A DNA stretch of 64,000 nt from Sphingobium sp. (GCA_035196065.1 CP136575.1:1393001-1457000); one strand, 5' to 3'. Counted from the stretch's first letter, positions 44,484 to 54,040 are shown. Numbers and translations: made by a program. The notes: generated by a model from the letters alone, not told the origin.

Positions 44484-47000
44484 ATGGACGATAATGCGCC
44501 GACCAGTATGAGCTACAAGCTGACCCGCAGTGCGGGCGGGCTGTGGGAACGTCTGCAGGTCTATTGGCAGAAAAAATGGTTCCGGCTGGGGGCCTATGCA
44601 CTGGGCGCGGCCGTGCTTGGCTATATGCTGCTCTGGGCCGTATTGTTGCGCAACATGCCTGACGCCGATGCGCTGACGGAATATGAATCGCCCCTGCCTA
44701 CAGTTGTGCGCGACATTAATGGCGAACCCTTTCACAGCTATGCGCGCGAACGCCGCGTGCAACTGGATTATGCCGATTTCCCGCCGATGCTGGTGCGCGC
44801 CTATCTTTCGGCAGAAGATAAGAATTTCTTCCAGCATGGCGGCATTGATTATGTCGGCATTCTAGTTGCCATCTACGACAATCTGACCAGCACCGGTCGG
44901 TCTCGGGGCGCATCGACGATCACCCAACAGGTGGCGAAAAACCTGCTGCTGACCAACGAATATAGCTATACGCGCAAGATCAAGGAGGCGATCCTCGCCT
45001 ATCGCATCGAAAATGCGCTGACCAAACAACAGATCCTCTCGCTTTACATGAACGAGATCGCGTTGGGGCGGCAGGCTTTTGGTGTCGAGGCGGCGGCGCA
45101 AGCCTATTTCGGCAAGAGCACCGATGCGCTGGAACTGCACGAAATGGCTTTCCTGGCAGCCTTGCCCAAGGCGCCTGAAAAATATAGCCGCGCACGTTTT
45201 GAACGCGAAGCCATAGGCCGTCGCAACTGGATTTTGGGCGAGATGGTCTCGAATGGCTGGGTATCGCAGGCCCGCGCGACAGCCGCTCAGGCGATGCCGC
45301 TTGGACTTATCCCGCGTCAGGCGCAGGGCTTTAAGAATGACGGCGGTTATTTCGCCGAAGAGGTCCGCCGGCAACTGATCGAACGCTTTGGCGAAACCGC
45401 AGAAACCGGCCCTTACAGCGTCTATGCTGGCGGGCTGTGGGTGCGATCCTCGATGAATTCGCGCTATCAAGAATTGACGACCAAGGCATTGCGCGATGGC
45501 TTGCTGCGGTATCATGGTGGCCGTGGCTGGTCCAAACCGCTCGCGACGATACCTATGGACGACGGGAAGTGGCAATCGCGGCTGGCTGCGTCGAACATCG
45601 GCACAGACTATAGCAATTGGCGGATCGCCGTTGCGCTGCGCAAACGCAGCGGCGGGGCAGAAATTGGTTTTGCGAACGGCGAGACCGGCTTTTTGACAAC
45701 CGCGCCAGCGGCGTTGAAGGCCGGGGATATCATCGCGGTCGCGCCTCAAGGTGGCAATAATTTCCAGCTTCGGACCGTTCCGGAAGTCGGTGGTGGCATG
45801 GTAGTGCAAAATCCGGTCAATGGCCGCGTCCTTGCCATGCAGGGTGGGTTTGACGTGCGCATATCGAGCTTCAACCGAGCAACCCAGGCACAGCGGCAAC
45901 CGGGTTCAACGATAAAGCCTTTTGTCTATGCTGCTGCACTTGACAATGGAATGACCCCGTCATCGATCGTGGTTGATGCTCCTTATTGCGTTTGGCAGGG
46001 TGCTTCGCTGGGCCAGAAGTGCTTTCGCAATTTCAGCGGTGGCGGGGCAGGTCCGCAAACCTTGCGTTGGGGTCTTGAACAGAGTCGAAACCTGATGACG
46101 GTTCGTGCTGCTAGCGATGCAGGCATGGAGAATGTCGCAAATACCTTCCGGGCGATGAGCATCGGTGATTACCCGCCCTATCTTTCCTTCGCGCTTGGTG
46201 CGGGTGAGACGACCGTTCTGAAGATGACCAACGCCTATTCGATGCTGGTCAACCATGGCCGCGAATTGAAACCGACGCTGATCGACTTTGTGCAGTCGCG
46301 GACGGGTCGGGTTATCTGGCCCAAGGACTGGAAGCCCTGTCAGGGCTGCAATTTGAAGGATTGGGACGGAAAACCAATGCCGCGTTTCCGACCGGGCGGT
46401 AAACAGGTCATGGATCCTGTCACGGCTTATCAGGTCGTACATATGCTCGAAGGCGTCGTTCAGCGCGGCACTGCAACCATTCTGCGCGATCTCAACCGTC
46501 CGCTGTTCGGCAAGACCGGTACGACCAATGGCCCGACCAATGTCTGGTTCATCGGCGGCACACCGAACCTGATCGCAGGCGTCTATCTGGGTTTTGACCA
46601 GCCGCGCAATATGGGCGGCTATGCCCAAGGCGGCTCCATCGCTGCGCCGATTTTCAAGCAGTTCGCGCGCGACGCCCTGGCCGGAATGCCGCGGTTACCC
46701 TTTACTGCGCCCGAAGGTGTCCATCTGGTTCGGATTGACCGCAAGACGGGCAAACGCGTTTATGGTGCATGGCCCGACGATAATGATCCTAAGGGAGCGG
46801 TCATCTGGGAGGCTTTCAAGGCCGAAACTGAACCCAAACGCACGATCCGCAACGATGAGCTTGAGAAGCGCGGAGACAAGCCAAAACAAAAAGACAGTAC
46901 GTCGGCTGCAGCAGATCCCGCCCGGGGCACCCAGGATGGTGCAGCGGCGGCTACACAGCGCGACCAGGAATTCATGACGAGCGAAGGTGGCATTTACTGA
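44484..47000 (+). CDS. Class A penicillin-binding protein (bifunctional peptidoglycan synthase, PBP1a-like)
   Basis: The 838-residue inner-membrane enzyme has one membrane helix at about 34-55. Its GT51 domain holds catalytic Glu111 in AEDKNFFQHGG and RGASTITQQVAKN. Its transpeptidase domain holds Ser475 in PGSTIKPF, Ser534 in SRN, and Lys677 in FGKTGTTN. It polymerises and cross-links peptidoglycan. A C-terminal Lys/Glu-rich tail of about 60 residues is low-complexity. The protein is complete. It is preceded by its own short gap of 78 bases. Confidence 0.95.
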   Translation: MDDNAPTSMSYKLTRSAGGLWERLQVYWQKKWFRLGAYALGAAVLGYMLLWAVLLRNMPDADALTEYESPLPTVVRDINGEPFHSYARERRVQLDYADFPPMLVRAYLSAEDKNFFQHGGIDYVGILVAIYDNLTSTGRSRGASTITQQVAKNLLLTNEYSYTRKIKEAILAYRIENALTKQQILSLYMNEIALGRQAFGVEAAAQAYFGKSTDALELHEMAFLAALPKAPEKYSRARFEREAIGRRNWILGEMVSNGWVSQARATAAQAMPLGLIPRQAQGFKNDGGYFAEEVRRQLIERFGETAETGPYSVYAGGLWVRSSMNSRYQELTTKALRDGLLRYHGGRGWSKPLATIPMDDGKWQSRLAASNIGTDYSNWRIAVALRKRSGGAEIGFANGETGFLTTAPAALKAGDIIAVAPQGGNNFQLRTVPEVGGGMVVQNPVNGRVLAMQGGFDVRISSFNRATQAQRQPGSTIKPFVYAAALDNGMTPSSIVVDAPYCVWQGASLGQKCFRNFSGGGAGPQTLRWGLEQSRNLMTVRAASDAGMENVANTFRAMSIGDYPPYLSFALGAGETTVLKMTNAYSMLVNHGRELKPTLIDFVQSRTGRVIWPKDWKPCQGCNLKDWDGKPMPRFRPGGKQVMDPVTAYQVVHMLEGVVQRGTATILRDLNRPLFGKTGTTNGPTNVWFIGGTPNLIAGVYLGFDQPRNMGGYAQGGSIAAPIFKQFARDALAGMPRLPFTAPEGVHLVRIDRKTGKRVYGAWPDDNDPKGAVIWEAFKAETEPKRTIRNDELEKRGDKPKQKDSTSAAADPARGTQDGAAAATQRDQEFMTSEGGIY

Positions 47001-47093
47001 GCCGTCGCTGTGGGCTGACTTGTAAAAGGCTGTGAATTCGGGCACGTCTTAACACCTTATTAGGCATTATTCTTCACAACCGGACGAATGAAA

Positions 47094-47116
47094 AACGGGC
47101 TGATATGCCCCTTTTT
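47094..47116 (+). terminator. Short terminator-like hairpin after the PBP gene
   Basis: GGGC and GCCC arms with a six-base loop are followed by CTTTTT, 94 bases after the PBP stop and just before the next gene. The stem is very short, so it may be weak or leaky. Confidence 0.35.
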
Positions 47117-47127
47117 AGGACCGAAGA

Positions 47128-47667
47128 ATGACCCAGTCTTTTAAGAACAATCGCATCCTGATTGCCCTTTCCGCAGCGGCTTTTGCTGCCGCTATCCCTG
47201 CGATTCCCGCCATGGCGTCAAGCCCGGCGGCGATGATAGCCGCCAATTCAGTGCAATTGACCAGCGAAGCCTTTATCGAGCGCACCGAAGTCGCCGCAGA
47301 TGGCAGCGAAAAGACTGTCACGAAACGCCCGCAAGACGTCATTGTCATTCCAGGTGATCGGGTTCTGTTTAAACTGGCTTATTCGAACAAGGGTAAGGAA
47401 GCCGCGAGCGATTTTCGCGCGGTTAACCCGATGCCCGCGCCTGTCCGCTTCGTCAGCGCAACCGAGGATTGGGCTGAAGTTTCAGTTGATGGCGGCAAAA
47501 GCTGGGGCAAGCTGGAAACTTTGACCGTTGCCGCAACCAATGCCGATGGCAGCGCTGCTAGCCGGGCCGCAACGCCCGAAGATGTCACCCATGTCCGCTG
47601 GGTTTTTGCCGCACCGATTGCGGCCGGCGCGTCAGGCACGCTGTCTTATCGCGGCGTGATCAAATAA
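47128..47667 (+). CDS. Secreted DUF11-like protein, function unknown
   Basis: The 179-residue protein has a signal peptide (LIALSAAAFAAAIPAIPAMA) and a single Ig-like domain: VIPGDRVLFKLAYSNKGKEAASDFRAVNPMP resembles the conserved DUF11/CARDB start, ending in GTLSYRGVIK. Such proteins are common in sphingomonads and probably sit in the periplasm or on the surface. ATG follows TTTTTAGGA. Confidence 0.8.
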   Translation: MTQSFKNNRILIALSAAAFAAAIPAIPAMASSPAAMIAANSVQLTSEAFIERTEVAADGSEKTVTKRPQDVIVIPGDRVLFKLAYSNKGKEAASDFRAVNPMPAPVRFVSATEDWAEVSVDGGKSWGKLETLTVAATNADGSAASRAATPEDVTHVRWVFAAPIAAGASGTLSYRGVIK

Positions 47668-47847
47668 TTCGGGTATAAAACGCAACAATGGCTGGACCCT
47701 TTGTCCCGTGCTGGCACATGGTTGGCGCGGGGCAGGTTTATTTTACACGGTAAAGCTGAAGCGGTAGGCTATTAACCCTCTTTAGGGCTGGATTCCGTGC
47801 GTTAGGACGCGCAGCCTTGTTGCGTACCAACAATCGGAGCAGAGCCT

Positions 47848-48624
47848 GTGCGATCAAAGGCCAAGAATGTCCGTTTTATCGGCACCTTAGCGGCGCTGGC
47901 GCTTCTGCCGCTCACTTTGTCTGCCTGCGGCGGCGAAAAGAGCAGCGATGAAGTTGCCGCGCTCGACGAAAGTCTGGTGGGGAAGGGCGGCGATCCGGCC
48001 ATGAATGCGGCGCTGCAGGACAAAATCCTTGTCGATCCCGACCTGACTGACAATGCCAACAGCAATATGGTGCGCACCGCTGACCAGTCGCTCGATGGCA
48101 GCACGCCCCCTGATGCTGGCTACGCAACGGCATCGGCAGAAGAGCTCGACAATGCAAAGTTGATGCGTGCACCCAAGCCGAAAATCGTCAGCGGCGAAAG
48201 CTGCACCGATTGCGCCGCACCGCGGGGGGAAACGCTGGAGGCACGTGCCGTGGCGCAGGGCGTCAAGCGCGGCAAGGGGACATGTGAGGCGAAGCTGCAA
48301 TATGGCGCAGGCTGGGCGAACCGCATGCCGACCGAATTTCCGATCTATCCCAACGGCCGGCTCAAGGAAGCAGCCGGTGTCGATGGCGGAATTTGCGACA
48401 TCCGGGTTGCAAGCTTTACGACATCGGCTGGGCGTCAGTCGGTGGTCGACTATTATTACACGCGCGCGCGCCGTTCTGGTTTCTCTGCGGATTATGAGGT
48501 GCGCGATGGCGAGCATATGCTCGGTGGCACACGTGACAGCGATGGCGGCGCCTATGTAATCACCTTCACCGCGCTTGCCGCGGGCGGCATGCAGGTCGAT
48601 ATTGTCGCCAATAACGGCCGATAG
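47848..48624 (+). CDS. Lipoprotein, function unknown
   Basis: The 258-residue protein has a lipoprotein signal ending in LSACGG (lipid-modified Cys at residue 27). An acidic linker follows, then a domain with paired Cys (CTDC), and a C-terminal alpha-beta part of about 110 residues (EFPIYPNGRLKEAAGV to MQVDIVANNGR). I do not recognise the family. GTG 47848 follows CGGAG. Confidence 0.75.
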   Translation: MRSKAKNVRFIGTLAALALLPLTLSACGGEKSSDEVAALDESLVGKGGDPAMNAALQDKILVDPDLTDNANSNMVRTADQSLDGSTPPDAGYATASAEELDNAKLMRAPKPKIVSGESCTDCAAPRGETLEARAVAQGVKRGKGTCEAKLQYGAGWANRMPTEFPIYPNGRLKEAAGVDGGICDIRVASFTTSAGRQSVVDYYYTRARRSGFSADYEVRDGEHMLGGTRDSDGGAYVITFTALAAGGMQVDIVANNGR

Positions 48625-48663
48625 ACCTCGCTTTACTGGTTCCGAAACGCCTTTGTGGGGCAT

Positions 48664-48702
48664 CTGCCCCCCCCCCCCTTCTTCTTGTGTTGGCGGGGGC
48701 AG
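48664..48702 (+). terminator. Hairpin containing a 12-C homopolymer
   Basis: CTGCCCCC pairs with GGGGGCAG around the rest of a run of twelve C (48667-48678), 39 bases after the lipoprotein gene stop. It may terminate transcription, though no T tract follows. The C run is exceptional in this window. Confidence 0.4.
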
Positions 48703-48775
48703 CGAAAACGGGTTGCGGCTATTTGGCGGAAATTGGGGTTAGAATTTTTCGCCAACTCTGGCTAAGCCGTGCGCC

Positions 48776-49153
48776 ATGAAACCCTACCTTCTTGTCATGG
48801 CAGGCGGTGCTGTCGGCGCAGCGTTGCGTTTCCAGCTCGCGCGCGCCTTGCCGCTGTCATCCGGCGGCTGGCCATGGCCGACCTTCGTCGCCAATCTGCT
48901 CGGCGGCCTTGCCATGGGGCTGCTTGCCGCATGGTTGTGGCAAAAGGGGGACGTAGGCGAACCTTGGCGGTTGCTGATTGGTGTAGGGTTGCTTGGCGGA
49001 TTTACGACCTTCAGTGCCTTCAGCCTTGAAATGGCGCAGATGATCGAACGAGGGCAGGCACCGCTCGCTTTTGGCTATGCGGCTGCATCGGTGCTGGCGG
49101 CGCTGGCGGCGCTGTTTGCTGGCCTCGCGCTGGGAAGGGTCTTGGCAGCATGA
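48776..49153 (+). CDS. crcB: Fluoride channel CrcB/Fluc
   Basis: The 125-residue protein has four membrane segments and the family motifs GGAVGAALRF near residue 11, NLLGGLAMG near 40, and GGFTTFSAFSLE near 74. It forms a dual-topology dimer that exports fluoride. I looked for a crcB riboswitch in the leader and saw none. It overlaps the next gene by ATGA. Confidence 0.96.
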   Translation: MKPYLLVMAGGAVGAALRFQLARALPLSSGGWPWPTFVANLLGGLAMGLLAAWLWQKGDVGEPWRLLIGVGLLGGFTTFSAFSLEMAQMIERGQAPLAFGYAAASVLAALAALFAGLALGRVLAA

Positions 49154-50310
49154 GCAAATCTGACGCATCGATCCGTCATTTTACTGTGGCCCTAGACGAT
49201 GATGGTATCCGTCTCGACCGCTGGTTCAAGCGACACTTGCCCGACGCCAGTTTCAATCTTGTTTCGCGCTGGGCCCGTACTGGGCAGTTGCGCGTTGATG
49301 GCAAGCGGGCGACGCCCGGTGACCGAATTCTTGCCGGGCAGGAAATTCGCGTGCCCCCGGCTGAAACCGCATCTGCAAAACCTGCGCGTCCGCTGCGCAA
49401 GCGGCTGGAATTGTCGCCCGACATGATAGAATTTGCGCAAAGCCTTGTTATCCATAAGGATGCGAGCGCGCTTGTGATCAACAAGCCCCCCGGCCTTGCG
49501 ACACAGGGCGGCACCAAGACTGAAAGCCATGTTGACGGCCTGCTCGATGCGCTTGAGTTCGAGCTGGATAGCCGGCCCAAGCTGGTGCACCGTCTGGATA
49601 AGGATACCAGCGGCGCATTGCTATTGGCGCGCACCTCGCGCGCAGCCGGCCATTTTTCCAAGGCCTTTTCATCGCGCACCGCGCGCAAGGTTTACTGGGC
49701 ACTGGTCGTTGGCATACCCGACATCTATGATGGCATGATCGATTTGCCGCTCGCCAAACAGCCGGGCACCGGCGGCGAGAAAATGTATGTCGACGAGAAA
49801 GAAGGGCAACCTTCACGCAGCCGCTATCGCGTGATCGAGCGCGCAGGCAACCGCTGTTGCTGGGTTGAACTTCAGCCCTACACCGGCCGTACGCATCAGT
49901 TGCGCGTCCATATGGCGGCGATTGGCCATCCGATTGTGGGTGACGGCAAATATGGCGGTAAGGACGCTTTCCTTACCGGGACAATCAGTCGCAAGATGCA
50001 CCTCCATGCGCGCCGTATCAGGATCGATCATCCGGATGGCGGCTTTGTCGATGTGCGCGCAGACCTGCCGGCGCATATGATCGACAGCTTTGCCGATCTG
50101 GGTTTCGATATCGATATTGGCGATGCCATGCCATTTGATGAACCCAAGCGATCAGAAACGCCTGAGGCCAAGCGACGCGCCGCGACGGCCCGAGCTAAGG
50201 ATGCACGTAAGGAACGCAAAGGCGAACGGCGGTCGCGCGGTGCGGTGAAGGCACCACCCAAAGGAGGCAAGCCAAAGCCGTCGCCCAAAACGGGGTCGCG
50301 CAAGAAATAA
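49150..50310 (+). CDS. RluA family pseudouridine synthase with basic tail
   Basis: The 386-residue protein has an N-terminal S4-like RNA-binding domain (about 17-80) and a catalytic domain with HRLDKDTSGALLL holding the catalytic Asp, and GRTHQLRVHMAAIGHPIVGD. The last ~70 residues are Lys/Arg/Pro-rich and probably bind RNA. It is most like RluC/RluD, modifying 23S rRNA, but exact target is unsure. It overlaps crcB by four bases and the next gene by one. Confidence 0.92.
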   Translation: MSKSDASIRHFTVALDDDGIRLDRWFKRHLPDASFNLVSRWARTGQLRVDGKRATPGDRILAGQEIRVPPAETASAKPARPLRKRLELSPDMIEFAQSLVIHKDASALVINKPPGLATQGGTKTESHVDGLLDALEFELDSRPKLVHRLDKDTSGALLLARTSRAAGHFSKAFSSRTARKVYWALVVGIPDIYDGMIDLPLAKQPGTGGEKMYVDEKEGQPSRSRYRVIERAGNRCCWVELQPYTGRTHQLRVHMAAIGHPIVGDGKYGGKDAFLTGTISRKMHLHARRIRIDHPDGGFVDVRADLPAHMIDSFADLGFDIDIGDAMPFDEPKRSETPEAKRRAATARAKDARKERKGERRSRGAVKAPPKGGKPKPSPKTGSRKK

Positions 50311-50927
50311 TGCATCCCGATCCGTCCTTCCGCCTCAAGGGCAGCGATGCGGATCAGCGCGCGACGATGGAAGCGCTGATTGCGGAGATCGGCTTCGGCA
50401 TGGTCTTCGCGCAGACGCCCGACGGGCCGCGCGTGGCGCTAAGCGCGCTCTATCTAACCGGTGATGGTGCGGTGCAGTTTCATCTGGCAAACGGCAATGC
50501 CCTGACGCGCTATCTCAGCGGGCGGGAGGCACTGATCGTTGTCAACGGACCCGATGGCTATATCAGCCCCGATTGGTATGCGGGGCCCGATCAGGTGGGG
50601 ACGTGGAATTATATCAGCGTAGAGATTGAAGGGCCTGTTCGGGCCATGGATCGCGAAGGGCTTGTCGGGCTGCTTGACGATCTGACTGCAGTGAATGAGG
50701 CACGGCTGGCGCCAAAGACACCTTGGACGCGTGACAAGATGGATGCCGGAAAATTCAATCGCATGTTGGGCGCGATCACCGGTTTTGAAATGGAAATCCG
50801 TGCATGGCGGCCGACATTCAAATTGTCGCAGAACAAGCCTGAAGCTGATCGTTTGCGCGCAGCTGACGCGCTTGAGAAAAGCGGTCGGCGAGCATTGGCA
50901 CATTTGATGCGGGAATGGAGATCATGA
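50310..50927 (+). CDS. FMN-binding negative regulator, PaiB-like
   Basis: The 205-residue protein has the split-barrel FMN fold of the PaiB family: ALIVVNGPDGYISPDWYAGPDQVGTWNY and later FKLSQNKPEADR. Bacillus PaiB represses degradative enzyme genes, but most members are likely FMN oxidases or heme-utilisation-like proteins. No DNA-binding domain is visible. It is tightly packed in a run of genes overlapping at each end. Confidence 0.87.
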   Translation: MHPDPSFRLKGSDADQRATMEALIAEIGFGMVFAQTPDGPRVALSALYLTGDGAVQFHLANGNALTRYLSGREALIVVNGPDGYISPDWYAGPDQVGTWNYISVEIEGPVRAMDREGLVGLLDDLTAVNEARLAPKTPWTRDKMDAGKFNRMLGAITGFEMEIRAWRPTFKLSQNKPEADRLRAADALEKSGRRALAHLMREWRS

Positions 50928-51586
50928 CAATCCGTCTCGCCATTTTCGATTGTGACGGTACACTCGTCGACAGTCAGGCTAATATCTGCATGGCGATGGA
51001 GCATGCCTTTGAAGAGGCCGGCCTGGTGCCCCCTTCGCGCCATGCAACCCGTCGGATTGTCGGGCTCAGCCTCGTTGAGGCAATGCGCCAACTGCTTCCC
51101 GATGCCGAAGATGCGCTGCACGTTGACCTGGCCGAGCGATATAAGCAGGCTTTTTTTACCCTGCGTGGTAACGGTCTTGTCGATGAACCGCTTTACGACG
51201 GGATCGCCGGTGTGTTGAGCGAGCTTGACGAGAAAGGTTGGCTGCTAGGCGTTGCAACGGGGAAGTCGGACCGCGGCCTGGCGCGTTGCCTTGACCATCA
51301 TGGCATCAAAGGGCTGTTCGTTTCGCTGCAAACCGCCGACCGTCATCCATCGAAACCACACCCGTCGATGGTCTATGAGGCTATGGCCGATGCAGGCGTA
51401 GATGCCGGACAGGCAGTCGTCATTGGTGATACGGTTTATGATATACATATGGGCCGGGCGGCAGGCTGCCGCACCATCGGTGTCGGTTGGGGCTATCATC
51501 CGCTTTCTGAACTGGGTGAGGCGGGGGCCGACCATCTGGTCGAGACAATGGAAGAATTGAGATTGGCATTGGAGTACGGCGCATGA
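50924..51586 (+). CDS. HAD family hydrolase (phosphoglycolate phosphatase-like)
   Basis: The 220-residue protein has FDCDGTLVDS with nucleophile and acid Asp, GVATGKSDRG for motif II, a Lys in PSKPHP, and VIGDTVYDIHMG for motif IV. The cap type is C1 as in Gph-like phosphatases. The true substrate is not known. ATG 50924 overlaps the PaiB-like stop; an upstream ATG at 50915 adds three residues. Confidence 0.9.
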   Translation: MTIRLAIFDCDGTLVDSQANICMAMEHAFEEAGLVPPSRHATRRIVGLSLVEAMRQLLPDAEDALHVDLAERYKQAFFTLRGNGLVDEPLYDGIAGVLSELDEKGWLLGVATGKSDRGLARCLDHHGIKGLFVSLQTADRHPSKPHPSMVYEAMADAGVDAGQAVVIGDTVYDIHMGRAAGCRTIGVGWGYHPLSELGEAGADHLVETMEELRLALEYGA

Positions 51587-51819
51587 ACAGCGACGAACGC
51601 GAACGGCAGGCGCGGCAGCGCTTTATGATTCTGAATCTGATCCGCTTTTCTGGCGTTGGGATCGTCATGTTGGGTGTTGCTAGCGTTGCCGGCAAGTTTT
51701 TGCCGGAACTGGGGCCCGAATTCGGTACATTGCTGATGCTGATCGGGATGGTCGAGTTTTTCTTCCTGCCCATCATCGTGAAAAAAGGCTGGCGCAAGAA
51801 AGACAGCGGGCAGGGCTGA
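51583..51819 (+). CDS. Small two-helix membrane protein, function unknown
   Basis: The 78-residue protein has a charged N-terminus (ERERQARQR), two hydrophobic segments (FSGVGIVMLGVASVAG and FGTLLMLIGMVEFFFLPIIV) and a basic tail. It overlaps the HAD gene by ATGA and is three bases ahead of the ATP12 gene. The family is not recognised. Confidence 0.82.
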   Translation: MNSDERERQARQRFMILNLIRFSGVGIVMLGVASVAGKFLPELGPEFGTLLMLIGMVEFFFLPIIVKKGWRKKDSGQG

Positions 51820-51822
51820 TCG

Positions 51823-52518
51823 ATGCGGCGTTTCTGGAAAGAGGTTGCGCTCGAACAGAGCACCCACGGCCTCGGCATCCTTCTGGATGGCCGGGCGCTG
51901 AAGACGCCCAAGCGTAATGCATTATCCCTGCCAACACAGGCGCTTGCCGATGCAGTAATGCAGGAATGGATCGATGTCGGCGAAACAATCGATCCGCTGC
52001 AAATGCCGTTGACTGGTTTTGCTAACGCAGCGGTTGATCATGTTACGCCTGACCGTGCCGGCTTTGCTGCCGCGATTGCAGCATATGGCGAGAGCGATGC
52101 CTTTTGCTACCGCGCCGAGCCGGATGAACCGCTAGCGCCTCGACAGGCGGAGGTCTGGGACCCCTGGCTCGATTGGGCGCAGACACGTTATGACGTTTCG
52201 TTCCGGCGCGTTGCCGGCGTGCTGCACCAGCCCCAGCCCGAAGCCACTTTGGAAAAGCTGCGTATGGCGGTCAGTGCGCGAGGAACCTTTGAACTGGCGG
52301 CCATGGCAAAGCTTGCGCATCTTGCTGGATCGCTTGTCGCGGTGCTTGCACTTGTCGAGCGTGCGGGCAGCCCGGAAGAACTTTGGCAGGCGGTTTGCCT
52401 TGAGGAGTTATGGCAGGAAGCCAATTGGGGCGCAGATTATTGGGCGCAAAAAAACCGCGCCGACCGCGAAGCTGAGTATATGAGCGCGGCGCGCTTTCTG
52501 GATCTGCTGCGCGGTTAA
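51823..52518 (+). CDS. ATP12 family F1-ATPase assembly chaperone
   Basis: The 231-residue protein starts with RRFWKEVALEQSTHGLGILLDGRALKTPKRN, the ATP12 start signature, continues with the ALADAVMQEW segment, and has ESDAFCYRAEPDEPL. In alphaproteobacteria, as in mitochondria, it helps assemble the F1 alpha subunit. It ends a tightly packed gene run that begins at crcB. Confidence 0.92.
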   Translation: MRRFWKEVALEQSTHGLGILLDGRALKTPKRNALSLPTQALADAVMQEWIDVGETIDPLQMPLTGFANAAVDHVTPDRAGFAAAIAAYGESDAFCYRAEPDEPLAPRQAEVWDPWLDWAQTRYDVSFRRVAGVLHQPQPEATLEKLRMAVSARGTFELAAMAKLAHLAGSLVAVLALVERAGSPEELWQAVCLEELWQEANWGADYWAQKNRADREAEYMSAARFLDLLRG

Positions 52519-52565
52519 CCGGATTGACGCTTTTTTGCTCTATGCCGCACCTAAGAAGGTGCAGC

Positions 52566-53099
52566 ATGCAAGAATATGTCACATCGTTCGAGTTGTTATT
52601 GGTCTGCGGTCTCGCGGCGGCAATATGTATTGCGTTATGCTGTTTGATATTCTCCATCCCGCCTAAGAAGCCCGGATGGATCATGGTCACGCCGGCACCC
52701 CTTCATTGGAGCGCCATAATCCTGAGCGCCGCGCTGTTCCTCTTCATCGGCTATATCTGGCTTTTTGTCGGATCGTCTCGGCCAGATGGAGCGTCACAGA
52801 TGCGGATTGCATTCTGGCTGAGTGTGATTTTTGGCACGGGTAGCGTCGTTGCGGCGTTCCAGACAATGCGAATAATGCGGAGCGTACTCAGCCTGCGCGG
52901 CAACGAAATTGCCTTTCAAAAGGCTGGTGGCCAAATCCTTTTACGATGTTCGGATGTCATCTTCGGCGAACGCCGGTGGGGCGGCGAAATCCGCTTCGGC
53001 TTCGGCGATGGTACTATTCTGGATGTCGACCCTTATGCCCGTAATGCAGACCGGCTGATTGAACGGCTTGCCGACCAGTTGGCTGTTCCGCGTTGTTAG
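52566..53099 (+). CDS. Membrane protein with PH-like domain, function unknown
   Basis: The 177-residue protein has three hydrophobic segments (residues ~8-30, 43-65, 78-100) and a cytoplasmic C-terminal domain of about 70 residues with short beta strands (LSLRGNEIAFQKAGGQ, GGEIRFGFGDGTILDVDP), like a bacterial PH domain. ATG 52566 follows AAGGTG. Its stop overlaps the convergent gmk stop by four bases. Confidence 0.75.
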   Translation: MQEYVTSFELLLVCGLAAAICIALCCLIFSIPPKKPGWIMVTPAPLHWSAIILSAALFLFIGYIWLFVGSSRPDGASQMRIAFWLSVIFGTGSVVAAFQTMRIMRSVLSLRGNEIAFQKAGGQILLRCSDVIFGERRWGGEIRFGFGDGTILDVDPYARNADRLIERLADQLAVPRC

Positions 53100-53749
53100 T
53101 CTGCAACCAGGTCTCGCACAAAGCCGATCAACCCCTTTTGTCGGCGGCGCTTCAGTCGTTCGGCGGTCAATATCTGACGGACCTGGGCAAAGCAGCGTTC
53201 AACATCATCGTTGATCAGAACATAGTCATAACCGTCCCAATGGCCGATCTCGGACTTGGCCCGCGCCATCCGCTCGCCGATCACAGCATCGCTGTCTTGG
53301 GCACGTGTATGGAGGCGGCGTTCAAGCTCTTCAATTGACGGTGGCAGGATGAAGACGCGAACAACATCGGGCCCTGCTTCCTGATAAAGCTGCTGCGCGC
53401 CCTGCCAGTCAATGTCGAACAGCACATCGCGGCCCGATGAAAGCGCAGCTTCGACCGGCTCCTTCGGTGTACCATAACGATGGCTAAAGACATGCGCCCA
53501 TTCGAGGAACTGACCATCCTTTGCCATTTGCTTGAACGTTGGCACGTCAATGAAATGATAATCCTTGCCATCCACCTCACCGGGGCGCGGTGGGCGCGTG
53601 GTGCAGGATACCGACAGTGCGACTTCCGGCTCGGAAGCCAGTAACATCCGGGAAAGCGTCGATTTTCCTGCGCCCGATGGCGAGGAAAGCACGAACAACA
53701 GTCCACGCCGTTCAAGTTTTGCAGGGATTTGGGTGTCGCTATCGGCCAT
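53096..53749 (-). CDS. gmk: Guanylate kinase
   Basis: The 217-residue kinase phosphorylates GMP to GDP. The P-loop is SSPSGAGKST near residue 22, the GMP-binding region is SCTTRPPRPGEVDGKDYHF, and DIDWQGAQQ is the conserved Asp motif. It is full length. It follows the small Gly-rich gene on the same strand. Confidence 0.97.
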   Translation of the reverse strand: MADSDTQIPAKLERRGLLFVLSSPSGAGKSTLSRMLLASEPEVALSVSCTTRPPRPGEVDGKDYHFIDVPTFKQMAKDGQFLEWAHVFSHRYGTPKEPVEAALSSGRDVLFDIDWQGAQQLYQEAGPDVVRVFILPPSIEELERRLHTRAQDSDAVIGERMARAKSEIGHWDGYDYVLINDDVERCFAQVRQILTAERLKRRRQKGLIGFVRDLVAD

Positions 53750-53821
53750 AGCCGCTACTGCGCGAAAGCGCAGCGAGCCGTCAAGCCTTTTGAAATCCTG
53801 ATCCGAACCAGGGAGTACAGA

Positions 53822-54040
53822 TCAGCCTTTGCGTTTCTTGCGCTCGTCATAGACTTTTTTAGCGATGAACGCTCCGCCGACGAGCAGTGCGCCGGGAATC
53901 GAGCGAGTTGCGACGCGGGCTGCCACTGCACCGATGCCAGCCCCCAGCAGTCCGTGGCCGCGCCGTTTGCCGATGACTTCGCCGACCAAGGCGCCTGCAA
54001 TTGTTTTCAACAGGGGTATGTGGATAACTCCTTTTTCCAC
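53822..54040 (-). CDS. Small Gly/Ala-rich protein, function unknown
   Basis: The 72-residue protein has a hydrophobic, Gly-rich centre (LLGAGIGAVAARVATR, GALLVGGAFIAKKVYDE) and a basic tail, typical of conserved short proteins in sphingomonads. The start is uncertain: GTG 54040 lies in a DnaA-box-rich stretch without a ribosome-binding site; TTG 54010 is another option. Confidence 0.6.
   Translation of the reverse strand: MEKGVIHIPLLKTIAGALVGEVIGKRRGHGLLGAGIGAVAARVATRSIPGALLVGGAFIAKKVYDERKKRKG

Noticed and set aside
48625-48775. Fluoride riboswitch ahead of crcB
   Set aside because: The conserved crcB-motif pieces are absent from the leader.
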